DNA of 64,000 nucleotides from HXMU1420-2 sp017643305 (lineage in GTDB: Bacteria > Pseudomonadota > Alphaproteobacteria > Rhodobacterales > Rhodobacteraceae), in assembly GCA_965217135.1 (NCBI GenBank), contig OZ244249.1, forward strand, positions 1,116,001 to 1,180,000. The letters run 5' to 3'. The notes beneath the pieces were generated by a model that had not been told where the DNA came from, did no database searches, and was given only the letters and a program-made list of their open reading frames with translations. This document shows, piece after piece, positions 36,549 through 45,012 of this stretch. A program made the translations under genes and the position numbers. The number at the start of each line of letters is the position of its first letter. The stretch's first letter is position 1.

Positions 36549-37898
36549 GTGCATGACGCGACCGCTCTGGCCACTGCCATTGACCAAGGCCGGGTGACGG
36601 CCCTGGAGGTCATGGAGGCTACCTTGTCCGCCTGCGATCAGCAGGCGGATTTGGGTGCTGTTGTGCATCTGGACGCGGCCATGGGCCGGGCTGGGGCGCG
36701 GGCGGCGGATGCTGCCCCGCGCGCTGGGCGCGGGCCGTTTCATGGTGTGCCGTTCATGGCCAAGGATCTGGGCAGCATGGCGGCTGGCCTCCCATTGGCA
36801 GCGGGGGCAGAAGCGTTTCGGGATGGTCCGACCCCGGCCTCGGATAGTGACCTGTTTGCAGGGTTTCGCCGGACGGGTCTGGTGCCTTTTGGGGTGACGG
36901 CCAGCCCGCCTTTTGGTCTGTCACTGAGCTGTGAGCCGGACGGGCTGCGGCCCACCCGCAACCCTTGGAACACGGACCTGACGCCGGGCGGATCCTCAGG
37001 TGGCGCAGCGGCGTCGGTGGCTGCGGGGATCGTGGCAATTGCGCATGCGACAGATGCAGCGGGCTCCATTCGCGTGCCAGCCGCCTGTTGCGGGCTGACC
37101 GGGTTAAAACCGTCGCGTGGTACGGTGTCGGGTGGGCCGGATTATTCCAACCATCTGATGGGGTTGGCATCCGAATTGGTGCTGGCTCGTTCGGTGCGCG
37201 ATGTGGATATGGCGTTTCGTGCGATTGCTCCATGTGAGGGGCCGCAGGCCGCTCCTGCACGCATCGGACTCGCCATCCCAGACCGATGTGCGCCCGTCTA
37301 TGCACAGGCCGCGCGGGATATGGCCGCTGCTCTTCAGGACGCAGGCTTTGAGGTGCAAGACATGCCTGCGCCGGACGCATTGGGCGCGGAAGCACATGAC
37401 ATTGCGCGGATCATTCTGACCGCTTCTCTGGCGGAATGGCTGACCGCATGCGAAGTTTTAGACGCAGACGTGCCGCCGCTGGCTGCCGCGATGGCTGCCA
37501 TGGGTCGGGCGATGCCCGCGACTGAACTGTTCGCTGCCTCCCGCCGGATGGCACAGGTTGGGGCGGCTGCCGTGCAGTTGTTTGACGAGGTGGAGGCCAT
37601 CGTTATGCCCGTCTTGTCCGGTCCACCGCCGCCTGTGGGCCATTTCGACTCAACAGGAAAAGACCCAGTGACGCATATGGCGCGGTTGGAGGCGTTTGCT
37701 CCCAATGCCGCGCTGGCCAACACCGCCGGTTTGCCCGCGCTGGCACTGCCATTTGGTATGGCGGATGGCCTGCCCGTTGGTGCGCAGCTCATCGGCCCGC
37801 AGAGCGCGGACCTGATGTTGCTGGGACTAGGCGCGATCATCGAGGCACGTGCACCGGCCTTGACCTTTCCTTATCCAATTGCGGGCCTGCCAACATGA
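36549..37898 (+). CDS. Amidase (amidase signature family)
   Basis: 449 residues starting at GTG 36549, the only start available after the upstream stop. The Ser-cisSer-Lys triad is visible: Lys72 in FMAKDLG, cis-Ser near 149-150 in TPGGSSGGAAAS, and nucleophile Ser173 in DAAGSIRVPAACCGLTGLKP. It hydrolyses a C-N amide bond. Located between the binding protein and the ATPase of a nucleoside-type importer, it may work with the amidohydrolase to open and degrade the imported ring or side chain. Its stop overlaps the ATPase start by four bases. Confidence 0.9.
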   Translation: MHDATALATAIDQGRVTALEVMEATLSACDQQADLGAVVHLDAAMGRAGARAADAAPRAGRGPFHGVPFMAKDLGSMAAGLPLAAGAEAFRDGPTPASDSDLFAGFRRTGLVPFGVTASPPFGLSLSCEPDGLRPTRNPWNTDLTPGGSSGGAAASVAAGIVAIAHATDAAGSIRVPAACCGLTGLKPSRGTVSGGPDYSNHLMGLASELVLARSVRDVDMAFRAIAPCEGPQAAPARIGLAIPDRCAPVYAQAARDMAAALQDAGFEVQDMPAPDALGAEAHDIARIILTASLAEWLTACEVLDADVPPLAAAMAAMGRAMPATELFAASRRMAQVGAAAVQLFDEVEAIVMPVLSGPPPPVGHFDSTGKDPVTHMARLEAFAPNAALANTAGLPALALPFGMADGLPVGAQLIGPQSADLMLLGLGAIIEARAPALTFPYPIAGLPT

Positions 37899-39415
37899 CC
37901 AAGGTTCTGGAACTTCAGGGCATTACCAAGCGGTTCGGCGCGCTGACCGCGAATGACGATGTCTCGCTCTCTCTCGCGCAGGGGGAAATCTTGGCGCTGC
38001 TGGGGGAAAATGGTGCGGGCAAGACGACGTTGATGAACATTCTCTTCGGCCATTATGCGGCGGACGAAGGCACTGTGCACGTCTTTGGGCAGGAACTGCC
38101 ACCCGGCAAGCCACGCGCGGCGATTGAGGCGGGCGTGGGCATGGTGCACCAGCATTTTACCTTGTCGGGCAATCTGACCGTTCTGGAAAACGTTATGCTG
38201 GGATCCGAACCGCTGAGCCGTCTGCGGTCGGCCCGACAAGAGGCGCGTGCGAAGCTGATGCAGATCGCCGACCGGTTCGGCCTGCCGGTAGATCCGGATG
38301 CCAAGGTGGGCAAACTGTCGGTAGGGGAACGCCAGCGGGTGGAGATCCTGAAGGCGCTCTACCGTGATGCGCGGGTGCTGATCTTGGATGAACCGACTGC
38401 CGTGCTGGCCCGGCCCGAAGCGCAGCGGCTGTTTGAAACCCTGAGGGACATGACCCGCGAGGGGCTGTCGCTGATCTTCATCAGCCACAAGCTGCATGAA
38501 GTCATGTCCGCATCTGACCGGGTGGCGGTGCTGCGCGGCGGGCAGATGGTGGCGGAGCGGGAGACATCCCAGACCAGCGCGGCGGAGTTGGCGGAGCTCA
38601 TGGTGGGACGTAAGGTGGAACGGCCCGTGCGGACCGACCACGAGATCGGCGCGCCTGTTCTGGTGGCCAGTAAGGTGCGCGTTGGTAGCGGTGCGGAAAC
38701 CCGGCTGGATGACGTGGATTTCACTGTGCACGCTGGGGAAATTCTGGGCATCGTCGGCGTTTCTGGCAATGGACAGGCGGCGCTGGGCGGATTGCTGTCA
38801 GGGTTGGAACACCCAAGCGGCGGGACGCTGAAGCTGGGCGGCGAAGACGTTGGTGCGCTGGGTCCGCGTGGCATGATCACTGCAGGCGCAGGTCGGGTAC
38901 CCGAAGATCGCCATGCCGAAGGCGCGGTGGGTGAACTCAGCGTCTGGGAAAACGCAGTGCTGGAACGGCTGCGCACACCTGCGTTCTCGCGGCGCGGTTT
39001 TGTGCGGCAGCGCGCGTGCAAATCCTATGCGGCGGAGCTGATCGACCGGTTCGACATTCGCGGCGCTTCGCCGGAAACACGCACGCGGCTGTTGTCGGGC
39101 GGAAACATGCAGAAACTGATCCTCGGGCGGGTTCTGTCCAACGGGCCACGTTTCGTGCTGGCCAACCAGCCAACGCGCGGGCTGGATGAAGGTGCGATTG
39201 CAGCAGTGCATGCGGAGTTGCTGGCGGCCCGCTCCGAAGGCGCGGCGATCCTGTTGATCTCTGAAGAACTGGAGGAAGCGGTGGCGCTGTCTGACCGGAT
39301 CCAGGCCATTGTCAAAGGTCGTCTCTCCCAGCCGATTTCAGCGGATGAGGCGGATCCGCAACGGCTGGGCCTGATGATGGCCGGTGTCTGGAAGGAGGAC
39401 GACCATGCGGCTTGA
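37895..39415 (+). CDS. Nucleoside/sugar-type ABC transporter ATPase with two ATP-binding domains
   Basis: 506 residues. The first domain has GENGAGKTTL, LSVGERQRVEI and VLILDEPTAVL. The second has a degenerate Walker A (GVSGNGQAAL), LLSGGNMQKLILGR and FVLANQPTRGLD. This tandem arrangement is that of RbsA and of the YufO/NupA nucleoside importers; the BMP binding protein upstream favours the latter. It overlaps the amidase by four bases and the next permease by 11 bases. Confidence 0.92.
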   Translation: MTKVLELQGITKRFGALTANDDVSLSLAQGEILALLGENGAGKTTLMNILFGHYAADEGTVHVFGQELPPGKPRAAIEAGVGMVHQHFTLSGNLTVLENVMLGSEPLSRLRSARQEARAKLMQIADRFGLPVDPDAKVGKLSVGERQRVEILKALYRDARVLILDEPTAVLARPEAQRLFETLRDMTREGLSLIFISHKLHEVMSASDRVAVLRGGQMVAERETSQTSAAELAELMVGRKVERPVRTDHEIGAPVLVASKVRVGSGAETRLDDVDFTVHAGEILGIVGVSGNGQAALGGLLSGLEHPSGGTLKLGGEDVGALGPRGMITAGAGRVPEDRHAEGAVGELSVWENAVLERLRTPAFSRRGFVRQRACKSYAAELIDRFDIRGASPETRTRLLSGGNMQKLILGRVLSNGPRFVLANQPTRGLDEGAIAAVHAELLAARSEGAAILLISEELEEAVALSDRIQAIVKGRLSQPISADEADPQRLGLMMAGVWKEDDHAA

Positions 39416-40448
39416 GCGGCGCACGCATACCCCGCTCTATCTGGCGGTTCTGGCGCCGGTGGTGGCGATCCTCGCGGCGCTGGTCTTGGCAGCAGGGTTG
39501 ATCGCTGCGGCAGGGGTGAACCCGTTGACCGCCTATGGCGAGATGCTGCGCGGCGCGCTGGGATCGAAGCTGTCGCTGACGGAAATGCTGACCCGGGCCA
39601 CGCCGCTGATTTTCACGGGGCTGGCGGCAGCGGTCGCCTTTCGTGCGCGGCTTTGGAACATCGGCGGCGAGGGGCAGTTTTTCGTGGGCGCGCTGGCGAC
39701 CGCCTGGATCGGCCACACATTGGCTGCGCCGGGGTGGATCGGCGTGCCGGTGTTGATGGTGGCGGGCATGGTCGCGGGGGCGTTGCTGCTGGCCGGGCCT
39801 GCCTATCTTCGGCTGCGGTTCGGGGTGGATGAGGTGGTGACCACGCTGCTCTTGAACTTCATCGTGATCCTCTTTGTCGGTCTGATGATCGAAGGTCCGA
39901 TGAAAGACCCATTGGCCTTTGGCTGGCCGCAATCGGTGCCGGTGGATGGCAATTTCCGCCTGCCGGATCTGGTGCCGCGCACGCGGCTGCATATCGGGCT
40001 GCTGTTTGCGATTGGGGCCGCCGGGCTGGTGTGGCTGCTGCTGGCGCGCACAGTGTTCGGGGCCGAAACCCGCGCCGCCGGGTTGAATGCCAGTGCCGCG
40101 GCCTTTGCGGGCATTTCGCTGCCGCGCACGATAATGGGCGTTGCCTTGATTTCTGGCGCTTTGGCCGGGCTGGCCGGATCGGTTGAGGTTATGGGTGTGA
40201 CCGCAGGGGTGACCACAACGATGAGCCCCGGCTTTGGCTATGCCGGGATCGTGGTGGCCATGCTGGCCGCGCTGCACCCGGCGGGCGTGGTCGCGGCGGC
40301 GGTGTTCATTGCTACGGTGTTCGTGGGCGCGGACGCGATGAGCCGCGCCACCGGTGTGCCCAGTTTCATTGCCGATGTGATCGTGGCGCTGTGCCTGCTG
40401 ACCATGATCGTGGCCCTTTTGTTCACAACCTACCGGGTGCGCCGATGA
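39405..40448 (+). CDS. Nucleoside-type ABC transporter permease (YufP/NupB-like)
   Basis: 347 residues with eight or more hydrophobic segments. LIFTGLAAAVAFRARLWNIG-G and GVDEVVTTLLLNFI are typical of the BMP-linked permease family. ATG 39405 has GAAGGAGG and lies inside the end of the ATPase gene. It forms the channel with the next permease, whose start overlaps its stop. Confidence 0.9.
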   Translation: MRLERRTHTPLYLAVLAPVVAILAALVLAAGLIAAAGVNPLTAYGEMLRGALGSKLSLTEMLTRATPLIFTGLAAAVAFRARLWNIGGEGQFFVGALATAWIGHTLAAPGWIGVPVLMVAGMVAGALLLAGPAYLRLRFGVDEVVTTLLLNFIVILFVGLMIEGPMKDPLAFGWPQSVPVDGNFRLPDLVPRTRLHIGLLFAIGAAGLVWLLLARTVFGAETRAAGLNASAAAFAGISLPRTIMGVALISGALAGLAGSVEVMGVTAGVTTTMSPGFGYAGIVVAMLAALHPAGVVAAAVFIATVFVGADAMSRATGVPSFIADVIVALCLLTMIVALLFTTYRVRR

Positions 40449-41386
40449 CCGAAGCGATTGACCTGCTGCTGAACACCAGCCTTTGGGCGGCGGTGCTACG
40501 GATCGCGACACCGTTGATTTTCGGGGTCTTGGGCGCGCTCTTGTGCGAACGATCTGGGGTACTGAACCTGGGGATCGAGGGCATTATGACCATGGGGGCC
40601 ATGACCGGGTGGCTGGCCGTCTATATGGGCGCACCGCTATGGATGGGGCTGGTGGTGGCCGCGTTGTGCGGCGCGACGATGGGTCTGCTGCATGCCATGC
40701 TGACCGTGCCGTTGGGCCTGTCACAGCATGTGTCGGGGCTGGGTATAACGCTGTTTGCCTCGGCGCTGGCCTACTACCTATACCGCCTGCTGGTACAGGT
40801 GGGAGACCTGCCGCCGACGATTGAACCGTTCCGCGCGCAGGAGATCCCGATGCTGTCCGACATCCCGATCCTTGGTCCCGTACTGTTTTCGCAAACCGTG
40901 CCCACTTATCTGGCGTTGGTCGCCGTGGCGATCATGGCCTATCTACTGACGCGTTCGCCACTGGGGCTGGCCATTCGTATGACCGGGGAAAACCCGCATG
41001 CAGTGGAGGCACAGGGCTTGAACCCCATTCGCATTCGCATCGGTGCGGTGGTCGCAGGTTCGGCACTGATGGCGGTGGGTGGCAGTTTCCTGACCATGGC
41101 GGCGTTTGACAGCTTCTTCCCCGGCATGGTGCAAGGGCGCGGCTGGATCTGCATCGCGCTCGTTGTGTTTGCGTCCTGGCGTCCGGGCAAGGCATTGCTG
41201 GGGGCATTGCTGTTTGCGTTTTTTGACGCCTACCAGCTGCGTCTGCAAACAGTCGTCGAAGGCGTGCCATACCAGTTGTTCCTGATGGCACCGTACGTCT
41301 TGTCGATTGTTGCGTTGATCCTCGTGGCGCGTCGGGCCGAGGTGCCCGCAGCGCTGATGGCCCCGTACCGGCGGGGGGAGCGGTAG
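40445..41386 (+). CDS. Nucleoside-type ABC transporter permease (YufQ/NupC-like)
   Basis: 313 residues. The family segment ERSGVLNLGIEGIMTMGAM is visible near residue 37, followed by GLSQHVSGLGITLFASALAYY and GRGWICIALVVFASWRPGKA. It is the second channel subunit and the last gene of the importer operon. The ATG at 40445 overlaps the previous stop (ATGA). Confidence 0.9.
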   Translation: MTEAIDLLLNTSLWAAVLRIATPLIFGVLGALLCERSGVLNLGIEGIMTMGAMTGWLAVYMGAPLWMGLVVAALCGATMGLLHAMLTVPLGLSQHVSGLGITLFASALAYYLYRLLVQVGDLPPTIEPFRAQEIPMLSDIPILGPVLFSQTVPTYLALVAVAIMAYLLTRSPLGLAIRMTGENPHAVEAQGLNPIRIRIGAVVAGSALMAVGGSFLTMAAFDSFFPGMVQGRGWICIALVVFASWRPGKALLGALLFAFFDAYQLRLQTVVEGVPYQLFLMAPYVLSIVALILVARRAEVPAALMAPYRRGER

Positions 41387-41852
41387 ACGGCCCTGCCGCA
41401 GCTCTGACCAGAGCGTAGCGGAGGCCCGGTGACGAACGGGGGTTTCACTTTCAGGCGCGCCTGACAGGCCTTTTGCTGTGCTGACGATCAGCTGCGCAGT
41501 GGCCATTGTGAATGGTATGCTGGGCGACCATGGCGCCGCGATCCCAGCCCGACCACAGATACCGGTCTGTACCGCGGGACCATGCCTACGGCCTTTGGTG
41601 GCGCGTGGATCTTGGACATGCTGGCTGGAGAATAATTGCTAAGTATCTGCTGAAGCAAAATTGCGTTGTCTTGGGGCTTGAGACCCGCGCGCGATGGCCC
41701 TATACGCACCGTCGGTTATCCGGTTTGGCTCAGCTGTTTGAGCAACTGATTTGTAATTATGCGGGTGTTGCCAGACCCCACTTTCAGGTCAGTGAGTTAA
41801 AGTGGTTGATAAAATTTTAGCGGGGCATTAGTGGGGTGCCGTGCTTAAAAGT
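41387..41852. other. Intergenic region containing a degenerate tRNA-like segment
   Basis: 466 bases between the permease operon and tRNA-Thr. A 102-codon open frame at 41512-41820 has no family features and covers the tRNA-like stretch at 41726-41760, so I do not call it a gene. Otherwise nothing is recognised. Confidence 0.5.
41726..41760 (+). pseudogene. Degenerate partial copy of tRNA-Thr
   Basis: Matches the D-arm-to-anticodon part of the intact tRNA about 100 bases downstream, with GCTCAGCTG and an unbroken 18-base GAGCAACTGATTTGTAAT, but lacks acceptor and T arms that pair. Probably a decayed tandem copy or an old integration scar. Confidence 0.6.
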
Positions 41853-41928
41853 GCCCCTATAGCTCAGCTGGTAGAGCAACTGATTTGTAATCAGTAGGTC
41901 CGCGGTTCGAGTCCGTGTGGGGGCACCA
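41853..41928 (+). tRNA. tRNA-Thr (anticodon TGT)
   Basis: 76 bases including an encoded CCA end. The acceptor stem GCCCCTA pairs with TGGGGGC, the D arm is GCTC..GAGC, the anticodon stem ACTGA/TCAGT carries TGT in loop TTTGTAA, and the T stem CGCGG/CCGTG carries TTCGAGT. Its last 20 bases recur at 48021-48040, marking it as an integration site. Confidence 0.95.
41909..41928 (+). repeat. Left attachment-site repeat (3' end of tRNA-Thr)
   Basis: The 20-base tRNA end GAGTCCGTGTGGGGGCACCA is exactly repeated at 48021-48040 in the same orientation, as expected for the crossover core of a tyrosine-integrase element. Confidence 0.75.
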
Positions 41929-42064
41929 TTAAAATCAAAGACTTAGACGAAATATTGGCGTGTGATAATCCGTTTGGTGTAACCCGTCATGACCTTTGAG
42001 ACAGACGGTGTTGTTTTGCTAAGCGAGTGTCTTTCGCTCATCGTAATCCTTGAAGGGATACGAG

Positions 42065-42436
42065 ATGAGAACGAAGACAGGGCCGAATGGATCGGCTGAC
42101 AAACACGTCAAAGAGATCAAGCGTAAGACGCGGCGGCAGTTTTCTGCCGAGGAGAAGATCCGGATTGTTCTGGATGGCCTGCGTGGAGAGAGTTCAATTT
42201 CTGAGCTTTGCCGCCGTGAAGGGATAGCAGAGAGCCTGTATTACAATTGGTCGAAGGACTTCATGGAGGCGGGTAAGAAGCGGCTGGCTGGTGATACGGC
42301 CCGTCAAGCGACGTCCAGCGAAGTCACCAGCTTGAAGCGCGAAGCCCGGGATCTGAAGGAAGTTGTGGCTGAGCAGACACTGGAACTGCGTCTTCTCAAA
42401 AAAAGCATGCTCGCGGATGGGGACGACCCGGAATGA
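42065..42436 (+). CDS. IS3-family transposase OrfA
   Basis: 123 residues from ATG 42065. An N-terminal helix-turn-helix (EKIRIVLDGLRGESSISELCRREG) for terminal-repeat binding is followed by a leucine-rich coiled coil (LKREARDLKEVVAEQTLELRL, cited as LKEVVAEQTLELRLL). The stop overlaps the orfB ATG by four bases, so orfB may be made by coupling; an A7 run at 42398-42404 is nearby but not in the phase of a classic -1 slippery heptamer. Confidence 0.9.
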   Translation: MRTKTGPNGSADKHVKEIKRKTRRQFSAEEKIRIVLDGLRGESSISELCRREGIAESLYYNWSKDFMEAGKKRLAGDTARQATSSEVTSLKREARDLKEVVAEQTLELRLLKKSMLADGDDPE

Positions 42437-43413
42437 GGTATCCTGCATCAGAGAAGCTGGAGATCATCAGCCTGGTCGAGGGGTCTCATCTGCCGGTCAA
42501 GCGCACCCTGGAGAAGCTGGGCGTATCGCGTCCGACTTTCTATCGATGGTATGATCGGTTTTTGCAGCTTGGCGAAGCTGGGCTTGCAGATCGCAAATCG
42601 CATCCGGGCCGCGTCTGGAACCGCATTCCGGATACGGTGCGCCAGGCCATGTTGGAGATGGCATTGGCCAGACCGGAGCTGAGCCCGCGAGAACTTGCTG
42701 TGACCTTCACGGACGAACGTGGCTACTTCGTCTCTGAGGCCAGTGTCTACAGGCTTCTGCGCTCCCATGATCTGATCACCAGTCCAAACTTCATCGTCAT
42801 GAAGGCGGCAGATGAGTTCCGGGACAAAACCACAGCACCAAATCAGCTTTGGCAGACCGACTTCACCTATCTCAAAGTGATCGGTTGGGGCTGGTTTTAT
42901 CTTTCAACGGTCATGGATGATTACAGCCGTTACATCATCACTTGGAAGCTCTGCACCGGCATGGCCGCGTCTGATGTGCAGGACACGCTGAACCAGGCGC
43001 TCGAAGAAACAGGGCTTGATCAGGCAAACGTTGTTCATCGACCCCGCCTGCTGTCAGATAATGGCCCCTGTTACATATCCGGTGATCTAGCGAAATATCT
43101 GGAAGACAAAGGCATGCCGCACACACGCGGCGCACCATATCACCCGCAAACCCAGGGCAAGATCGAGCGCTGGCATCAGACCCTTAAGAACCGCATCTTG
43201 CTGGAGAATTACTTCCTACCCGGCGATCTCGAAGCACATGTCGCCGCCTTCGTCGGCCACTACAACCATCAGCGCTACCATGAGAGCTTGAAGAATCTGA
43301 CGCCGGCCGACGTCTACACAGGTCGCGGCCACACAATACTGCTCGAACGCGAAAGAACAAAAAGGAGGACCATGAAACTAAGGCGCTTGCAGCACGCCAA
43401 ATCCGCTGCTTAA
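42433..43413 (+). CDS. IS3-family transposase OrfB (DDE integrase)
   Basis: 326 residues. An N-terminal HTH_21-like part (VSRPTFYRWYDRF) is followed by an rve-type catalytic core with Asp143 in WQTDFTYLK, Asp209 in LLSDNGPCY and Glu245 in GKIERWHQTLK, the DD35E spacing of the family. It cuts and joins the element ends. It is full-length here; the copy at 56312 is cut after 58 codons. Confidence 0.92.
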   Translation: MRYPASEKLEIISLVEGSHLPVKRTLEKLGVSRPTFYRWYDRFLQLGEAGLADRKSHPGRVWNRIPDTVRQAMLEMALARPELSPRELAVTFTDERGYFVSEASVYRLLRSHDLITSPNFIVMKAADEFRDKTTAPNQLWQTDFTYLKVIGWGWFYLSTVMDDYSRYIITWKLCTGMAASDVQDTLNQALEETGLDQANVVHRPRLLSDNGPCYISGDLAKYLEDKGMPHTRGAPYHPQTQGKIERWHQTLKNRILLENYFLPGDLEAHVAAFVGHYNHQRYHESLKNLTPADVYTGRGHTILLERERTKRRTMKLRRLQHAKSAA

Positions 43414-43489
43414 CTGAAGCCAGATGAGCGATGAACTCTCAGAGTCAAACTGCCATCTGTCTCAAACTATCTGATGACGGACACTAGAG

Positions 43490-43654
43490 CAGGACAACAA
43501 AGTCACGGGCTTCAACGTAGGCATCAATGCAGGGGCCTCAGCCGGTCAGACTGTATTCCATGTACACGTACACTTGATCCCACGGCGAGATGGCGATGTC
43601 GTTGACCCCAGAGGCGGTGTGCGTGGTGTTGTCCCGAGTAAGCAGAGGTACTGA
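43490..43654 (+). pseudogene. 3' fragment of a HIT-family gene
   Basis: A 54-codon frame directly after the IS right end reads FNVGINAGASAGQTVFHVHVH then LIPRRDGD, the histidine-triad motif of Ap4A-hydrolase-like HIT proteins, and stops at 43654. The 5' part is missing on the other side of the IS, so a larger deletion accompanied or followed the insertion. The catalytic HxHxH is preserved but the gene has no start. Confidence 0.75.
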
Positions 43655-43769
43655 GGAGCTGGTAGCTCACGACCCCTTGCTGCCCTTCCAAGCCTCCTAC
43701 AGCGCCTACGTCAAGTATAGGCGTGGGGATCTACCTGAGAAGACCAAAGCCCAATCTAAACTGCCCGCC

Positions 43770-43840
43770 GGCTCCGGAAACCATCGTCCAGATGGACCAA
43801 AGGCCAGTCATGCACTAACAGTCAAACCGGACCACTAAGG
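43770..43840 (+). mobile_element. IS3-family relic: end of an orfB with terminal repeat
   Basis: The sequence from GCCGGCTCCGGAAACCATCG to the stop of CAGTCATGCACTAA matches the C-terminal codons (PxPETI-QMDQRPVMH) of the IS at 45751-46999, followed by CGGACCAC, the inner terminal-repeat block. The rest of the element is missing. Confidence 0.6.
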
Positions 43841-44016
43841 TGGGGCTGATTAGTGCTGCATGTAGGCTTATGAAGCGACTGTGGCCAGGATGCGCAGGTT
43901 TATGGGCCCATTCACCCAACTTCGGGCGTTTGCACAACCGAAGACGCCGGTCGAGGCGAAAAACACTTGCCTGGCAGGGCAGATTTAGGCGAAGCTCAGA
44001 TTTACTGGTGCACCGC

Positions 44017-44036
44017 TTGGGGAATGTCGGCGAAAA
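44017..44036 (+). repeat. Shared 20-bp leader (first copy)
   Basis: TTGGGGAATGTCGGCGAAAA lies 27 bases before the start at 44064 and differs at only two positions from 44975-44994, which precedes the gene at 45013. It may be a promoter or leader element duplicated together with its gene. Confidence 0.6.
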
Positions 44037-44063
44037 CTTATCAAAGATGAAAGGAAACAAAAA

Positions 44064-44687
44064 ATGGCTGAAAATTATTACGTTCATACTCGAGGGCAAA
44101 TCGACCCTAGTAAACTCTCGGCTGTTATTCCTTTAGGCGTAAAGCTTGTTTCTGAGTCTGTGGAAGCAGGCTCTGAGCGAGCTTTTGTCGGTACTGTAAT
44201 GACTGGCAATAACGCTGGCGGAGGGGTTGCATTTGGGCAGTTCTTCAATTCTCTTGATGACTTTGGAAAGGTAATGGATGCGTTTGCCACCTCCAGCACT
44301 TATGGGAAAATAATTGAGCATGGAATGTCTGTTAATTTTCGGAATATTGCTAAGTTTTGTGACGTTCCATTTTCAGGTCCAACTGATCCTCAACGTAAGT
44401 ATGTCGTTTATACAAGAGGTACGTCACATATTCCGCAAGCGGATTTGGTCGGATTGATCAGTGAAGCGGCACCAATGTTTGCGGAAAGTGGAGCACAGTC
44501 ATTCAGATTGGCTCGCATAATGACAGGAAATGAGGCAGGAGACTTCCTTTTGGGTGTCACTTACTCATCCATGGCGGAAATTGAGATGACCTATGATGCA
44601 ATTGCCAAAAGCCCAGTTGCCGAAAAAATATATGGTTCGATGGCGGTAAACTTACGAATGATTGCTAAAATACAAGGCGTTGCCTAA
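44064..44687 (+). CDS. Two-domain small protein, probable dimeric alpha/beta-barrel (ferredoxin-like) fold
   Basis: 207 residues made of two similar halves: YYVHTRGQIDPSKLSAVIPL with GTVMTGNNAGG, and KYVVYTRGTSHIPQADLVGL with ARIMTGNEAGD. Both halves end alike (EHGMSVNFRNIAKF and YGSMAVNLRMIAKI). This is an internal tandem duplication of a domain of about 100 residues; its length and strand-helix pattern suggest the dimeric alpha/beta-barrel fold, so the protein may form a pseudo-dimer. It has no signal peptide and is AT-rich compared with the flanks. The ribosome site is AAAGGAAAC. I know no function. Confidence 0.75.
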   Translation: MAENYYVHTRGQIDPSKLSAVIPLGVKLVSESVEAGSERAFVGTVMTGNNAGGGVAFGQFFNSLDDFGKVMDAFATSSTYGKIIEHGMSVNFRNIAKFCDVPFSGPTDPQRKYVVYTRGTSHIPQADLVGLISEAAPMFAESGAQSFRLARIMTGNEAGDFLLGVTYSSMAEIEMTYDAIAKSPVAEKIYGSMAVNLRMIAKIQGVA

Positions 44688-44824
44688 ATTATAAATGTTG
44701 GAGCAACAATCTATGCTGCCCCACCAGCCAATATCAGTTTGTCGCCTTGCTCATATATGCGGACCGTAATCCTAACATGCTTCGCAGAGGCTATGGCGTG
44801 TCGGCTGTGAGTCCGACTACCGTC

Positions 44825-44905
44825 CTCCGGCTCTGGAAACCATTGTCCAGATGGAACCAACGCCGGTCATGCACTGACATTCAAAGCGGACCACCCGGTA
44901 ATGAC
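44825..44905 (+). mobile_element. IS3-family relic: second orfB end fragment
   Basis: CTCTGGAAACCATTGTCCAG through GGTCATGCACTGA and GCGGACCACC resemble 43770-43840 and the end of the IS at 45751. It sits upstream of the next small gene just as the first relic sits upstream of 44064. Confidence 0.6.
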
Positions 44906-44974
44906 ACGCCATGGAGGCATAATTTGCTTGGAAAGTAGCCATCAGTGGCCATACCTTCACAGGAGGCAAGCCAT

Positions 44975-44994
44975 TTGGGGAATGCCGGGGAAAA
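44975..44994 (+). repeat. Shared 20-bp leader (second copy)
   Basis: TTGGGGAATGCCGGGGAAAA, 18 bases before the DUF1330 gene start; see the copy at 44017. Confidence 0.6.
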
Positions 44995-45012
44995 TAGTGG
45001 AAGGAAAAGAAA

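Larger units (their letters stand above)
41978..43483 (+). mobile_element. Complete IS3-family insertion sequence (copy 1)
   Basis: About 1.5 kb from TGTAACCCGTCATGACC to the inverse of TGTCCGTCATCAG. Both ends share an inner GAGACAGAyGG block, giving imperfect inverted repeats of about 30 bp. It carries orfA and a full-length orfB with DDE residues, so it may be active. Its first 628 bases are repeated without visible change at 55857-56484. A truncated HIT-family gene abuts its right end. Confidence 0.85.

Noticed and set aside
41512..41820. 102-codon plus-strand frame before tRNA-Thr
   Set aside because: It overlaps the degenerate tRNA segment, has no convincing ribosome site and no recognisable features.
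42398..42404. A7 run near the end of IS orfA as a programmed -1 frameshift site
   Set aside because: The run is not in the X-XXY-YYZ phase relative to orfA; ATGA start-stop overlap explains orfB translation more simply.
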